DNA of 64,000 bases from Phialophora verrucosa (GCA_002099365.1 MSED01000001.1:372001-436000); one strand, 5' to 3'; counted from the first letter of the stretch, positions 40,788-53,351 are shown. Notes: generated by a model from the letters alone, not told the origin. Numbers and translations are program-made.

Positions 40788-43745
40788 CTCAAATCACTCG
40801 ACCCAACAAGCGTAGACAATGTCTTCTAACCATTGCCAGTCCACCAACATACAACTGAGCCAGCCTTATATATTGAATTTCAAGACGCCCAAGGCCGCAC
40901 GCTCGAGGCTTGTATGATACGGTTGGGCAAGATATACCAACTTTAAGAGTTGTTTGACGACCTGCCGTCACCTGAGGAACTCGTATGGCAGGGCGTTGGG
41001 AGCTGGGGTGGTTGTGTTTCGAATTGTGTTGCAGGCGGCGCAGGCAGTGTGAGAGAAGGACAGGCCCGATCGAAATCACACCATATGCGACCAAGGTGAA
41101 CCGCTGAACTCGTGGCGGTAACAGGTGACTGGGAGGAAACCGCAAGAGTCTCGAGGCAACCTTCTTGGGCCAGGATACCGGTTCCCCGTGCTGGTAGAGT
41201 CGTGTCGAGAAGAGTAGCTGGGTGTCGAATTAGGAAGCTCTCACTTCCACCTGAGCGCAAATGCAGATGTCTCGGGAGGCGTCCACCGGCTGCGCATGGG
41301 TCAAGCAGGAGAAAGGCATTGTGCAGTCAACAACACGAAGAGAAGCGGACAATGGAGCAAGCAAAGAAGGACGACGGTATCGGGCCGCACTGGCTTCGAT
41401 CCTGCGGGGCATGGTGTTGAGGTGGGTATGTACGAGTACAGACTGCCCGTGAGGTGTGTTTGAGGCGAACCTCAGAGTGGAGATGGGCTCGATGCAAATG
41501 GCGGTGTCCGACACTACTGGGTAGCTAGGGGACACTCGAGGATGAGGCTTCTTGTGCTGCAGCACTCAAATTGGAGGGAGGAGGAGGGATCTTCCATGCT
41601 GTAGGGCTTTAACGGTTGTAGAGACGACGATTGGACGGCAAAGCAGTTCTTCAGGCGAGGTCAAGGCGGGCTTAGAAACCCCACACAGAACTAGACAAAT
41701 TCTAACACCACCAACATCACACTTGCATGATGCTAATGCACTGGCTTCCAGCCTTTGCCGCCGATTGCGCCTCCTGCGGTTCTCATTTGTAGGCCCCAGC
41801 AGCCCTTCAAGATCCCCCCAAGAAAGCCACGCCTCGCCACGGCCCTCGGCCACACGTCAAGGGCGTTCTGACATGAACCGACATTCCCGGTCCTAACTTG
41901 AAGGGCTATCGTACTGTGTGCTTCCCACAGCGGACGGCATGGACCAAGGGGTCGGCAAAACATGTCCCTGTTGCTCGGCATCGTATATTTGTCGACACGG
42001 GCAGGCACCGTGCATGACTGCACAGGACAGCTGAAAGCCGCCTGCATCGTTGACGCGACCAACAATCCTTCGGTCCAACTATTCTACTACCATGCCAACT
42101 ATGCGACCTCACACCGTTATCAAAGGTTCCCCGTGCTGACAGACACGGCCAATTCTGTCTCTGCAAAGTACCGTTTCATGCCTATTTGGAGTCTTACTCT
42201 GCAGTGTACTTGTCGCAAGAGCGCTGATGTGAGGTGTGGTCCGTCCAAGCACATGAAAGTCCCTTCGCCTCTACCAAAGGTCCCTCACAAGGTCTCGACC
42301 CAATTGGGGCCACCGGTTTCCACGGATATTTCTGCGAGCCACTCACCGTTGGAAAGTGCCTGACATGATCGACTACAGGAAGAATGCCACACATGTCTTC
42401 TGCATGACACGCTGACCTAGTCTTTGGTGCTTCCGCTGTCAGGGCACGGCCACAGCAAGTGCTGGGACCAGTAGCGAGCCTTGCCATCGCAGTGGTGTCT
42501 GCCCAAGCCTCGTTGGCAATTCTTCAATGGCAGCATTTAGTTCAGTACATATTGCCACGAAGTCGTCTTCCGTTCGCGCGGTGGACTCTTGCAAAATATC
42601 TCTCAAATTAATATGGATGAATTGACTTTTACGTCCAAGGCGAGACTGGCCCGGACATGACGCTAGCTATCTGCCAAAGTCATACAGAAAATTTTGCTAC
42701 TCCCCTCGATGCTTGTTTGGCGTCGATCATAGTGCCCGGTTACACAGACTCAACGGACACACTCGGCTTCACGTACTGATATCATGGCGGCGGGAACCAG
42801 AGCACCTGGAACCTTTGTGCGACGTTCTAATTCGTTGAAACGGTGATTCGCGACAACCGGTCATGGGCGGCTGCTACTCGGTCATATAAATCGGGCGCCA
42901 TGTTGGGGGTCCTTGAGGTCGGCGGAAGTCGCCATCTTCGATGCAACATTCGTCGATTACGACATGTTTCACGGCAGCAGCTTCATTCTCACAGGCCCTG
43001 TCATGGCCCTGGCATTTGCAGAACAACGCATTTCCAGGCGTAGCACGTATGTTCGGGATTGGGGCTATGAGCATGAGGTCAAGGGTTGGCTTGCCGGCAT
43101 CCCGAAGCGACTGCGATAAGGTGATATTATCACAAGTTCGTGGGGTAAATTTGAGCTGCCCCTCGATTTCGCACCAACTCTCTGTGCATGGACACGTACA
43201 CCGGTCACTGGACGGCCGGGAGTGGCGCAGCCTGATCTTATGGAATTTAGGCGAGGAGTGTGAGTGTTTTCTGAACCCAAAGCTCTGCTGAAGCAGCAGA
43301 CAATGTGCGTCCGATCAACACATATCCTATATGGGTTTCTATCCCATGCCGGTAAATTTCGACAGAAGTAGTTTGAAGCCCGTTCAGTGCCATACGCCCA
43401 CTGACCGGATGATCACCCTATTCGGCAAATGCTGGTCTTGTACACGCACCCGTTGAGGTAAATGTCAGTCCATATGGTGCGGAGAAGCTCAAGTTCTGCG
43501 TTGTCCAGTGATGTCGTCTACACTGTTGACACGGCTATGTTACCGTTGCCCGTTCTCCTCACGCTCCGATCTCGCTGACGACAATTACCAATACCGGGAT
43601 TTATTGAACGTTCATTTGGAACTCCCTCCGTGCTGTAGACCGACGAAGCAAAGCGCAGCAATTGTCAGCAGATCTTGCGGCTGTTCTACCGACACCACAC
43701 TTCAATTACCCCGAAATTGAAACGACATCCACTTCTATAAAGTCC
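40788..43745. other. Longest gap (about 3 kb), no supported gene
   Basis: Both strands were read. Frames at 41962-42363 and 42913-43119 have ATGs but no family look, no splice partners and odd composition. No RNA gene or repeat stood out. The right end includes the promoter of the quinone oxidoreductase gene. Confidence 0.35.
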
Positions 43746-44958
43746 ATGTCTTTGCGGCCTCGCGTGCCAGTGAACCCGCTACTCAACACAGCAACAACAA
43801 TCACTCGTCTGCGATCATTGACTTCACAGCTATCTCTTCGGCAAAGTCCAGCCTCTCGACAACCATCGAATCCAAACGCCATCCGCACCATGTCTTCCCT
43901 CCCCTCCACCATGAAAGCGGTCTCGTTTTCCAAAACCGGCGGGCCCGATGTCCTCGAATACAGCGAATCCACACCTCTGCCTCAACTCCAGGATGGCCAA
44001 GTCCTAGTGAAGAACAACCTTGCCGGCGTCAACTACATTGACACGTACTTCCGCACTGGCCTCTACCCAGCACAGTTCCCCTTCATCCCAGGTCAGGAAG
44101 CTGCTGGCACGATCGCGAAGATCCAGGGGGCCAACCCACTGGGATTCAAGGAGGGCGATCGGGTCGTCTGGATCAAAGTCGGCGGCTACGCCGAGTACAC
44201 GGCCGTCCCTGCCGATCGGGTGATTAAGATCCCCCAGGGCGTGTCGGACGAAGACGCGGTGGGGAGTTTCCTCATGGGAATGACAGCGCTGTCGCTCATC
44301 AAGGAAGCGTATCCCGTCAAGAAAGGCGAGACGATCCTCGTCCACGCGGCGGCCGGAGGCATGGGTCTCCTCCTCACCCAGATGCTGCGCGACTTCGGAT
44401 GCACGGTGATCGGCACCGCTGGCGGACCCGAGAAATGTGCCCTCGCGAAAGAGAACGGCGCGCACCACGTGATTGACTACAAGGCCACGAGCGGGCCGTC
44501 GTGGGTCGAACAAGTCTTGAAACTCACCAATGGAGTGGGCGTGGATTGCACATACGACGGCGTCGGCAAGGACACGTACGAGGGATCCCTCGAAGTCGCA
44601 AAGCGGAAATCAAAGGTCGTTTACTACGGCAACGGTCTGTCTCAATCCCCCCTCCCTTTCCCTTCCCTTCCTTTCCATTACATTTTACTAACATTCGGCA
44701 ATAGCATCCGGCGCCATCCCCCCAATCAACATCTCCCGCCTCACGGCGAAGAACCTGTCCATCATGCGCTCGACACTGATGGGCTACATCGTGGCACGGC
44801 ATGAGCTGGAATACTACGCTAATGGTGTGCTCGATATGGTCAAGGCCGGGAGACTGAAGATCAAGATCCACAAGGTCTATCCGCTTGCTGAGGCGAGGCA
44901 GGCGCAGGAGGATCTGGAGGGCCGGAGAACCACAGGAAAGTTGTTGTTGAAGTTGTGA
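43746..44958 (+). CDS. Zeta-crystallin-type NADPH:quinone oxidoreductase
   Basis: The exons are 43746-44634 and 44705-44958 (380 aa from the first ATG of this model). A medium-chain dehydrogenase/reductase of the quinone oxidoreductase class without structural zinc is clear: MKAVSFSKTGGPDVLEYSE, NNLAGVNYIDTYFRTGLYP, PFIPGQEAAGTI, the NADPH loop HAAAGGMGLLLTQML, and the spliced YYGNASGAIPPINISRL. The closest yeast type is Zta1. Residues 1-48 are rich in Arg/Ser/Thr with no acidic residue, like a mitochondrial presequence. Internal ATGs at 43890 and 43911 would start the usual cytosolic form of about 330 aa. A further in-frame ATG is at 43662. It reduces quinones with NADPH. Confidence 0.9.
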
Positions 44959-45581
44959 TGGGGGAAGATGGCTCGAGTGGAGGAGCGCCTGGGAAAAGAA
45001 AAACGACGAGTGGCCTGTTCCTCCAGGCAGTCACTGGCTGCAGCGCTATCCATTATCACCCCCTGACCGTCCGTGTTCATGAAATGCATAGAAGCTGGAA
45101 TGAGTGAGCTGAATGCGGATATGTATTTCCCACCGAGGAGTCACACGGCATGACCGTCTCTTTCGACAGCTTTGTCCATTACACGACAATGTAAGGCTTG
45201 TACGAGCACACTATCTGACCGTGGTTCGTGTCACAACGCCCGGGAATTCGAGTCTGAAGCGCGCTCTCGGTTTCAGCTCAAGTTCCAGTTTCAATCCCCT
45301 CTGAACAGTGTGGTGACGGGTAGGTGTGACACTTTGTAAGCTCTGACTTTCCAACACCCTTGCTTGAGCCTTCGTGGACGTCTAAACCACGCTGCTATGG
45401 CCTGGCATATGTATCCGTGCCTCTGCTGTCCTGACCAAACACCTGCAATCGTGTATGCGTGCGTTGCCATTCTGAACGTTCGAATTCAGCCCTTCACAGT
45501 CAAGTTGCTCGCTGCTCACACTTTATCAACGACTGGCATTCTCTGGTTGATGAGTTCGGTCTTAGCGGCTCCCATTCCCGA
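44959..45581. other. Intergenic (convergent), no gene seen
   Basis: The 3' gap between the oxidoreductase and the histone variant. Short frames only. Confidence 0.4.
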
Positions 45582-46453
45582 TCACTGCCCACTCGAACGA
45601 TTTGCTCCACCCCAAGCAGTTCCACTTCCGAACAATGGGGTTCCCATCTGTATTGTACTCCGTCAGTATTGTTGAGCATAGAGCAAACCAAAGCACAGAC
45701 GAGTGGAATGGGTACTGACTCTGTACAGAACGTAGACCACGTCTTGAGTCGTGACGGTCTATATGATTAGTTAGTGAAATTGGCTAGATGACTAGTCTGT
45801 CTGCCACTTGAAATCAAATCCAGATGAGAAGTGTTAGATAACGTACTTGTCGCCCGCGGGGGATAACGTCTCCCAATGGTACGTTTGGCTGGGAAGGATC
45901 GCCGGAGTTGCCTAGAACAACAACCAATCTGTGTATGATCTGGGATCGGTGTCAGTGTCGGTATCGATGCCAGTGTTAAAGAAGGTTGAGCGTCAACTCT
46001 GGAGTGCAAAGTCAACAGTACAGAGGGATCTGGACTGCTGGTTTGGGCCCTCACATGCCGCTGAGACTGGAGTGAGGCTCACCTCTTCTAGCTTTTCCTT
46101 CACGACCGTCCTTACGTATTGGTAAATTGTCGACTGGATTCTAGAAATCCCACCACGGCGGGCAAGGCGTCTACAACGCATGGTCAGTGTCAAGATTGTG
46201 TACAGGGAGTCGATGTAGCCTTGAGATCGCGCAGAAGTCGGGTGTGATGTACCTGATTGCTGGTTTCGCTACAGGAGAAAAATTGTAAGCTATCTTCATT
46301 TTCTGGTCGATTCCGGGGTCCTAACAATATGATCATATGTCACAGTGTACTTCTACTGAGAAACTTACTAATCCCCTGGAGGTTGTCACGCAAGAGCTTT
46401 CGATGACGCTTCGCGCCAGACGTGCCGAGGCCCTTACCAGGTCCCAGAGGCAT
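45582..46453 (-). CDS. Divergent histone H4 variant
   Basis: There are six exons, 46453-46369, 46268-46253 (16 bases), 46170-46083, 45939-45847, 45758-45720 and 45647-45582 (128 aa). KGLGTSGAKRHRKLLRDN and ITKPAIRRLARRGG are almost pure H4. RIQSTIYQYVRTVVKEKLEE matches alpha2 more loosely, and TVTTQDVVYVLYRMGTPLFG matches alpha3 and the C-terminus. Compared with H4, Lys8, 16 and 20 are kept, Lys5 is lost, Lys12 is Thr, and the alpha2-alpha3 loop is about 16 residues longer (GNSGDPSQPNVPLGD inside). The end is an extra Gly/Ser tail instead of YGFGG. Neurospora has a variant named hH4v; this may be its counterpart. Canonical fungal H4 has far fewer introns. It should act in chromatin; role unknown. 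Confidence 0.85.
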
Positions 46454-46852
46454 CTTAGAGCGTCGAACAGGCAAATCTGGGGAAGGGTGATCTGACAGCG
46501 ATGTTTGACAGGCAAGAAGGAGAAAGGAAAAAAGGAAGAAGCGAGGTCGGACGGTAGTGCTTGAGTGATTGAAGGGTGTAGAGATCGCAAGAGAAGTGAG
46601 CTGAGAGACACGAGAGAGAGAAGTGAGATGCGTTGTCGAGGATCTGAGGAAGAAAAGAATGTTAGTCCAGGAAAATTGAAGGAGGAGGTCCGGCAAGGGA
46701 ATGGAGAATTAGGTATTAAAAGGGAACTGCGAAGTGGTAGCATAGCGCATATCCAATGAGTAGGTCAATCACCCAATATCCAGACCATTCAAGTTCTATC
46801 CAGGTCATGCAATGTCGTTCAGCCGTGCAAACTCAAGACGCAACTTCGTAGG
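46454..46852. other. Promoter/5' region of the H4 variant
   Basis: Purine-rich on the plus strand (46500-46700) and pyrimidine-rich on the coding strand, as in many fungal 5' leaders. No gene. Confidence 0.4.
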
Positions 46853-48100
46853 TTAGGAGATGAAGGTCGCTTCTGAAAAGACCCTGCCAGGTTCGGAGAC
46901 CTCGTCCTCGCCGTCGACTTTAATTTTCAGCTGCAACTTGTCGGTCGAAAAGTACTGTGGAACAGGTCAGTATCAGAAGCAACATACTGAATGCTCTGAA
47001 GAAAGCGGCTGCCCTACCTGGAAGATATGTGGCTTCAAGCCAGTCGCATGGCCTATGAAGGTTTTGACGAAACCAGGCAAATGCGCCAAAACCTCAATCC
47101 GATCTGTTCTTGCGGGCAGATCGCCCTTCACGTCGGCGTGTGCAGGCTTATCATCGACCTGGCCGTTCCACTTCCATACTATGGCTGTTGGCTCAGGCCA
47201 GTCGTGTGGTGTTTCTTGCTTGGACGTAAGATGTTCGGCAGTACATTCACCGACACACACTAGCTCCCCGTCTTTGGCGACGCCGCCTACACCGACTGTG
47301 GTTTTGCCATAAGATTGGGGTGTCGTGTATTCCATCAAGACCGCAGAATAGCCCTTCGTGTGGATGTTGGCAAAGTTCCATCTGTTTGCTAAGTGGTGGG
47401 GTTTCATGCCTTGAAGGGCATAGATGTAGGTTGCCATGCCATCCATTTTGTACGTCTTGGTGGGTGTCTGCATGGTGCCTGTCACTGTGCACCGAGGCCA
47501 GAAGGCATGTCGCATCGACCCCCAGGGATGTGCGGGATCAGTTCCGAAGTATGTAGTGCCATCTTTGCCAACTTGGAAACCTGGCGCTTGCCGTTTCACC
47601 GTCACATTGACAATGCATTGTTCGTTCCGGGCTGATTTAATTGTGTACACATCACCCGCCTCGTTCAGTTCCAAAGCCACGCTGTCGGCGTAGAAGCTTG
47701 TCTGTGGCTCATCGAAGCCGTAATCTTTCAGCGGGTCGGAGCACCACTGGTGCTTTCCAGGTCCTTCATGGTCGAAGATCTTGCTGTTGAACTGGGCGGT
47801 GGTATGGAGACCACTATCGACAAATGATCAGCCCAAGTGCGGCAACAGATCCCAACGGTATGCTTCTTACCCAACATTGCTGTAGATGACCTGAGCCATG
47901 GCAGTAACGCCCTCGTCCGAGTAGAAGTAGAAAGTCTCTGTCTCGACATTGGTATGCTCCATGGCCTTCCACCGCAAGTCTTCCTTCTTGAGGAGCGAGT
48001 AGGGCGGTGTCTGCTTTGTGACGGGTTGCACCGCTGTGGGCCCATATTCGGGCTCCTCGGTGCCAACGACGTTGGCTAATTGCTGCTTGAACCAATTCAT
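46853..48100 (-). CDS. svf1: Svf1-type survival factor
   Basis: The exons are 48100-47871, 47813-47018 and 46954-46853 (375 aa). MNWFKQQLANVVGTEEPEYG is a near-invariant start of fungal Svf1. The body shows SNVGGLHTTAQFNSKIF, WGSMRHAFWPRCTVTG, MATYIYALQGMKPHHLANRWNF and YTTPQSYGKTTVGVGG. The spliced last exon ends KVDGEDEVSEPG..FSEATFIS, also conserved. The fold is two lipocalin-like barrels (PF08622). Yeast Svf1 is needed for survival under oxidative and cold stress and has been linked to ceramide transport between ER and Golgi. No signal peptide. Confidence 0.93.
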
Positions 48101-48637
48101 GTTGTCCGTACGCTTGTGATGGGAAAATTGAAAGGAATAGCAGAAAGGGGACAAGTTTGGACCATATGGCGCCTGGAGGAATATACTAGGTAGTAAGAAT
48201 ATGGCGGGACGGAATCGTTCGAGTGGCCTGGCGGCTAAGGGGAATTTTCGACGTCACTGGACGAATGGAATGCTTGCTGTGCCTTGGAGGAAAGCGTTTC
48301 GTTGCGCCTAAATGCCCCCCGAGTGACTAACGAATCTAACCTAGTAAGCATGGGCTCCCTTAGCAGCGCCCAGGAATATCAATGGTAATTGACCTGGAGG
48401 TGGATGCGGGCGGGAGCTCAGGACGCCCAGTTACCATCTGCCGCTAGCTCCTTCGTGGTTTAGGCTAACTGCGCATACTGGGCCATGTCACGCTTCGCGC
48501 ATTGAGCTTCAATATTTTTCGGACTCAATCAACACTTGTTCACTCCTTCGTCCAAAGTCGCAACCCATCATCCTAAGCGTCACGATCACGTACCTGCCTC
48601 TCATCGCACTTCCAGATCATTCAACTTTCGGTACACC
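48101..48637. promoter_or_regulatory. Divergent promoter svf1 / uL11m
   Basis: A head-to-head gap between two housekeeping genes. No clear TATA box or other gene. Confidence 0.4.
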
Positions 48638-49152
48638 ATGGCGAAAACTATGGCTGCTCGCGATCAGATTGTGAAGTTGATAGTCGGAGCTGGTCAAGCG
48701 AGCCCAAGCCCACCGGTAGGCCCTGCACTGGGTAGCAAAGGTGTCAAGAGCATGGACTTCTGCAAGGTGCGATTTCTGAACGAGGGGACCAAACGAAAAA
48801 CTGGCTGATGACCGAGAAGGAATTTAATGCCCGTACCGCTCACATTACTCCTGGTGTCCCGGTTCCAGCACGGGTCACGGTTCGACCGGACCGTTCTTTC
48901 ACCTTCGATATCCGCACGCCCAACACCTCATGGCTTCTTCTCCAAGCTGCTGGGGTCAAGGAAGTCAAGGGCAAGATCAAAGGTGCACAAAGACCAGGCC
49001 ACGAAAGCGTGGGCACGGTGTCACTGAAACATATCTACGAAATCGCGAGAATCAAGCAGACCGAGACACGGCTGTCTGGGTTGAGTCTCGAAGGTCTCTG
49101 CAAGTGTATTATCTGGCAGTGCAAGTCGATCGGCCTCAAAGTTGTGCCGTAA
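48638..49152 (+). CDS. Mitochondrial ribosomal protein uL11m
   Basis: The exons are 48638-48766 and 48820-49152 (153 aa), with a short 53-base intron; the splice yields SMDFCKEFNART. The family pattern is clear: VKLIVGAGQASPSPPVGPALGSKG, ITPGVPVPARVTV, FTFDIRTPNTSWLLLQAAG and KHIYEIARIKQ. It corresponds to yeast Mrpl19, which binds large-subunit rRNA at the GTPase stalk base. A cytosolic L11 is longer and lacks the bacterial-type GQASPSPPVGPALG. No classical presequence is seen, as is common for this protein. Confidence 0.93.
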
Positions 49153-50957
49153 CCAGAGCCGGGCAACCGTCGAAGCCACCCAAGATGGCTCCTGTCACGG
49201 GTCGCCCTGTGTTTGCCTATTGTGGATCCAACAGCTCTTTGCATAAAACGAGCGGTACACGATGCCGCCGACTCCGGTGGCTGATAATCGATACTCCCAA
49301 CCGACTCCTCACCTGATAACCGCAGCCACATCTTGAACAATGTCAAGTTGGGATATGGGTCAATCGAGCCGTTGAACACTTTGACTCTTACCTCGGATGC
49401 AAGAGCGGTAATCGAGGCCCGCCGAAGTCCTGAACAAGGTCAGGGAAACAGCTTGTTGGCCATTTCAGAATGCCTCGGTCATGATAGAGGAATCTGCCCT
49501 CACCGGAGCATTGACCGGCACTGATGAACCATGGCGACAGGAGATCTGTGAGGAAATACCGAGAGAATCCCGGAGAGGAAAGGACGGTGAATTGTATGTG
49601 CAGATCCAGTAACCGTATTGGTCACTTGCCATGGCAATCTTCGACTATCTTGCATGAATGTACAACATCATATTCACACGACCCCGTGGGGATGGCGGCA
49701 CGCTGAAACGAGGAGGCCTCCGGGAGAATTGTCCTTTTCAAGCAGTTACGAAGGATTTCTATGACCGTATACCATGGGTTCAGGCGTGCTGGCTTGTGTA
49801 ACGGAATTGACCTTTGCAACGACTTCAAATAGCTCAACCTAGGCGGGCAATGGATGACTCGTACGGCGAGTCTACGAGGGTACGAGAGATGACGTCGCGC
49901 CTAAAGAACATTCTCCCCTCGCCTTTAGGCAGACACCGACATCTCGTAATTCGCAAATGGGAACCGAAAGGTTGTATGATATGCGGCGTTGTCATCATAT
50001 GGTCTCCGGCCCAGCCGGAAGGAAACCCTTGGGTACGGCCGGAGGCAAAGACGAAGCAGGTGACAGCGTCCCGGCAGCTTAGAAGATCTTCAGGTCGGAT
50101 GTGTCTGCGCTCCGCTCAGCAACCCGTCGTTGCAATTATGTCTTAAAGCCTTGGTGGTCGCAATGATATGCAGTTATTGTAGATATGACTTTTGGGGCTG
50201 TGAGGTGGCCTTATGAGCTTGAATACTGTCAGCCCACGCCTATGACTCCTGGGGCGGGAACATTTGTGCCAATAGCCAATTGCCATCTCTGTTGCCGCGC
50301 TTTCTTTTCCAAAGGAGCAATGACATGCTGAGACGAGGTTTGGCGGGGCAATTGGGACATCCCACTTTCTTCTCGGTGTGTTTCTGGCGAACAAGTCTGG
50401 AACGCTGAGTCGCTGAAATCACCCATTGTTCCGGCGGGTCGACTGGAGTCGGGTTATTAAGTGAGCATCGACTTTATTACAGTGCCTACACCTGAAGCTA
50501 CCGCTTTGGCTTTCATATGCCAGAGTAGAGAACAGCACCCTCGGTCCTGGCGCTGTCTCACTTTCACGCTCAGTCCTGTCGTCTTCTGCTCCACCAGGTC
50601 CGCTCTGGTCGGTCATTCCGTCTCTGTGTATAGATCAATCAAACATCAAAATCTCGCAGTCTACGTAACTGAACGCAAGTGAGTTCCAATCTGCTCCACT
50701 CAGCCGGCCAATGCTCTTCCAGGGCACTTTTCGTTCCCGTATTAGCTCATCTACTCCCCGAAAAAGCCAGCGCAGGGCAGCAATAGTGCTCTCCATTCTA
50801 ACATGAGTGCTTTTTAGATTATCGGATTCCAACATCTCTCAGGTCTTCGCCTGCACGGACCATATCAGCAGAGGTCAACGTTCGTTAATGTAGCCGATCG
50901 CTTTACTATCCGCCGACCGTCGCTATCAGCCCCCCTCCACCCCACGATCTCGCCAAA
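49153..50957. other. Intergenic (1.8 kb), no gene seen
   Basis: Many short frames on both strands show no family resemblance or joinable splice sites. The right end is the kinase promoter. Confidence 0.4.
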
Positions 50958-53351
50958 ATGACTTCAAAACTCTCCGCAATGTTTCTCCCGGGTGATGACT
51001 CAAAGGGCGACAAAGGTAGCTGAACCTTGTGGACTGCGTTGAGAGCGCAGTCGGCTGACTCGGAAGACTCAGATGACAAAACGAAGCCAGAAGAGCAAAA
51101 GAATGGACAATCCGCGCAAGGTGCTGTGCGATTTGCTGCGGCCGACGAGGAAATAGACCCTCTCGACGAGTCGAGACGGGCATCGGAGGCTGGCGGCGTC
51201 AAGAATGAAGAGCTCAGCCCAGAGGCACATGAACAGATCCGGAACCTGGCCATGTCGCTGCAGAAGTCACGGTTACAGGAGAGCCGGATGGCCAATTTTG
51301 CATACGAGCCAGTCTCTATGCCTCCGTCCCGGGTATGCGGAACGTTTTCCATCTTACGAGAAGAAGCTGACAGGAGCTCTTTCAGGTCCCATCGAGAGAT
51401 AGTGAGACGCCCGGTACTCCACGAGGCTCTATAAGACACGGTCACGGTTCCATGTCCTCAGCTTTCCAATCTCCCCCATTGACACCACATGGCTCAAAAG
51501 ACGGCAAGCATGACTCTGTGTCTGCTGGGCGGGGTCAGGCAGGCCAAAATGCTATAACTCCACAAACATCCCCTCCCCCGGACCAGCACGGTAGAGCACT
51601 ATCGCAGTCAATATCTCCTTCCCAGCACGTCTCATCTTCCTCCGGCGAGCACCCATCAAATAAGCCTGACCACGGGCAGGAGAGAAGAATACCCAAATTT
51701 GAGATCGGACCTTCCGAATCTACAAGTCCTGCCGATCAAAGTCCAGTTGGAACGCCCAAGCTTCGGCCTTCCTCACCTCAGCTCGGTGGCCAACAAAAAC
51801 AGACCGAACCACGTCACTTCGGAAGTCTAGGAAGGGGCTCACTGGCCCCGGCCATTGCAGCTGCAGCTGAGCGGATACCCCGGCAGCCAAGTAGTTCCGA
51901 TATCTCTGGATCAGATAAGCGAAGTTCAATCTTTGGACCGAGCAAGAAAGATCCTTATTCCCACGTTACAGATAGCGGCAGTGAGAGGTCTGGTTTGGAG
52001 GGGAAGAAGCATGGATCAATGTCTGAACTGAAACGATTCTTCAGACTCGGCCACGGCCACAAGAAACACAGTACACCGCAAGACTCTCCGGCAGCCTCGG
52101 TTCCGGCTTCGCGGAAGTCTACGAACCAGAGGTCCGGGACCAGGACGCCTCCTCACCAAGCTCCTCCCACCAATGTTCCCTTTATGGATGATCACAGCCT
52201 CGAGGCGAAATATGGCAAGTTCGGCAAAGTTTTGGGTTCCGGAGCCGGCGGCTCTGTGAGACTCCTCAAACGAAGCAGCGATGGAGTCACTTTTGCCGTC
52301 AAGCAATTCCGAGAAAAGCACTCCTGGGAAAGCGAGAAAGACTATTCAAAGAAGGTCACGGCCGAGTTCTGTATCGGATCAACCTTGCATCATGGCAATA
52401 TCATCGAAACAATGGACATCATCCAAGAAAACCATCGGTGGTATGAGGTGATGGAATATGCACCGTACGATCTCTTCGCCATTGTGATGACAGGCAAGAT
52501 GTCGAGGGAGGAGATCGCGTGCGCTTTCCTCCAGATTGTCAATGGCGTCAGCTACCTTCACAGCATGGGTCTCGCACATCGTGACCTCAAGTTGGACAAT
52601 GTGGTGGTCAGCGAGCATGGGATCATGAAGCTGATCGATTTCGGCAGCGCCACCGTGTTCAGGTATCCGTTCGAAAACGAAATCGTACTGGCCTCAGGTT
52701 AGTATCTGGTCGTCATAATCACACAGCTCGCTAACTTGGAGTGCAGGTATCGTTGGATCGGACCCTTATCTTGCCCCGGAGGTGTATGAGGAAAAGAAAT
52801 ATGATCCGACAGCTACTGACATCTGGTCACTGGCCATTATTTTCTGCTGTATGTCGCTACGCCGCTTCCCGTGGAAGCAGCCACGGCTTGTGGACAACTC
52901 CTACAAGTTGTTCGCCTCTCCGCCTACCCCCGGTACGCCTGTCCCAGATTCTCATCCCCGAAAGCACTCACAGCTGAATCCCAACGACGACCATTCTGCT
53001 TCGCGGCATAATTCGGAAGCCAATGGCAGTAGCCAGCCCTCACACCACGGCCATCACCATTCTGAGAGTGTTGACGAAGGAAGGCCTTCTACCTCCGGTG
53101 GCGACAAGCAGGAAGTGATCAAAGGGCCATGGCGGCTCCTCCGAATCCTTCCTCGCGAGAGCCGGCACATCATTGGACGCATGCTCAAGATCGATCCGGC
53201 GGAACGAGCGACTATGGAGGAAGTACTCGAAGACGACTGGGTTCTTAACGCAAAAGTGTGCTATCAAGAAGAGAACGGCACTGTCCACCACGCAGAAGGC
53301 CACACTCATGTGCTGGAGGCTGGATCTGGAGGGCCGCCGCCGGCCAAATAG
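50958..53351 (+). CDS. Hal4/Sat4-like Ser/Thr kinase
   Basis: The model is 50958-51015, 51067-51332, 51386-52697 and 52747-53351 (746 aa); the first acceptor could also be 51072. Residues 1-375 are disordered and Ser/Pro-rich. The kinase domain begins near 380 with VLGSGAGGSVRLLKRSSDG and FAVKQF, then YLHSMGLAHRDLKLDNVVV, KLIDFGSA and the splice-restored ASGIVGSDPYLAPEVY. A low-complexity His/Ser insert of about 70 residues interrupts the C-lobe before RHIIGRMLKIDPAERATMEEVL. The fungal Hal4/Hal5 kinases support Trk potassium transporters and nutrient permeases at the plasma membrane; the call to that group is from overall pattern. All catalytic motifs are present. Confidence 0.88.

Noticed and set aside
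41962..42363. ATG-started frame of 133 codons in the 3 kb gap
   Set aside because: No family resemblance, no splice partners, and a composition typical of non-coding frames.
46333..46743. Minus-strand Ser/Leu-rich frames around 46.3-46.7 kb
   Set aside because: They are the pyrimidine-rich leader and shadow frames of the H4 variant.
50906..51445. Minus-strand Ser-rich frame of 179 codons
   Set aside because: It is antisense to the kinase N-terminal exons, whose frame continues into a clear kinase domain.
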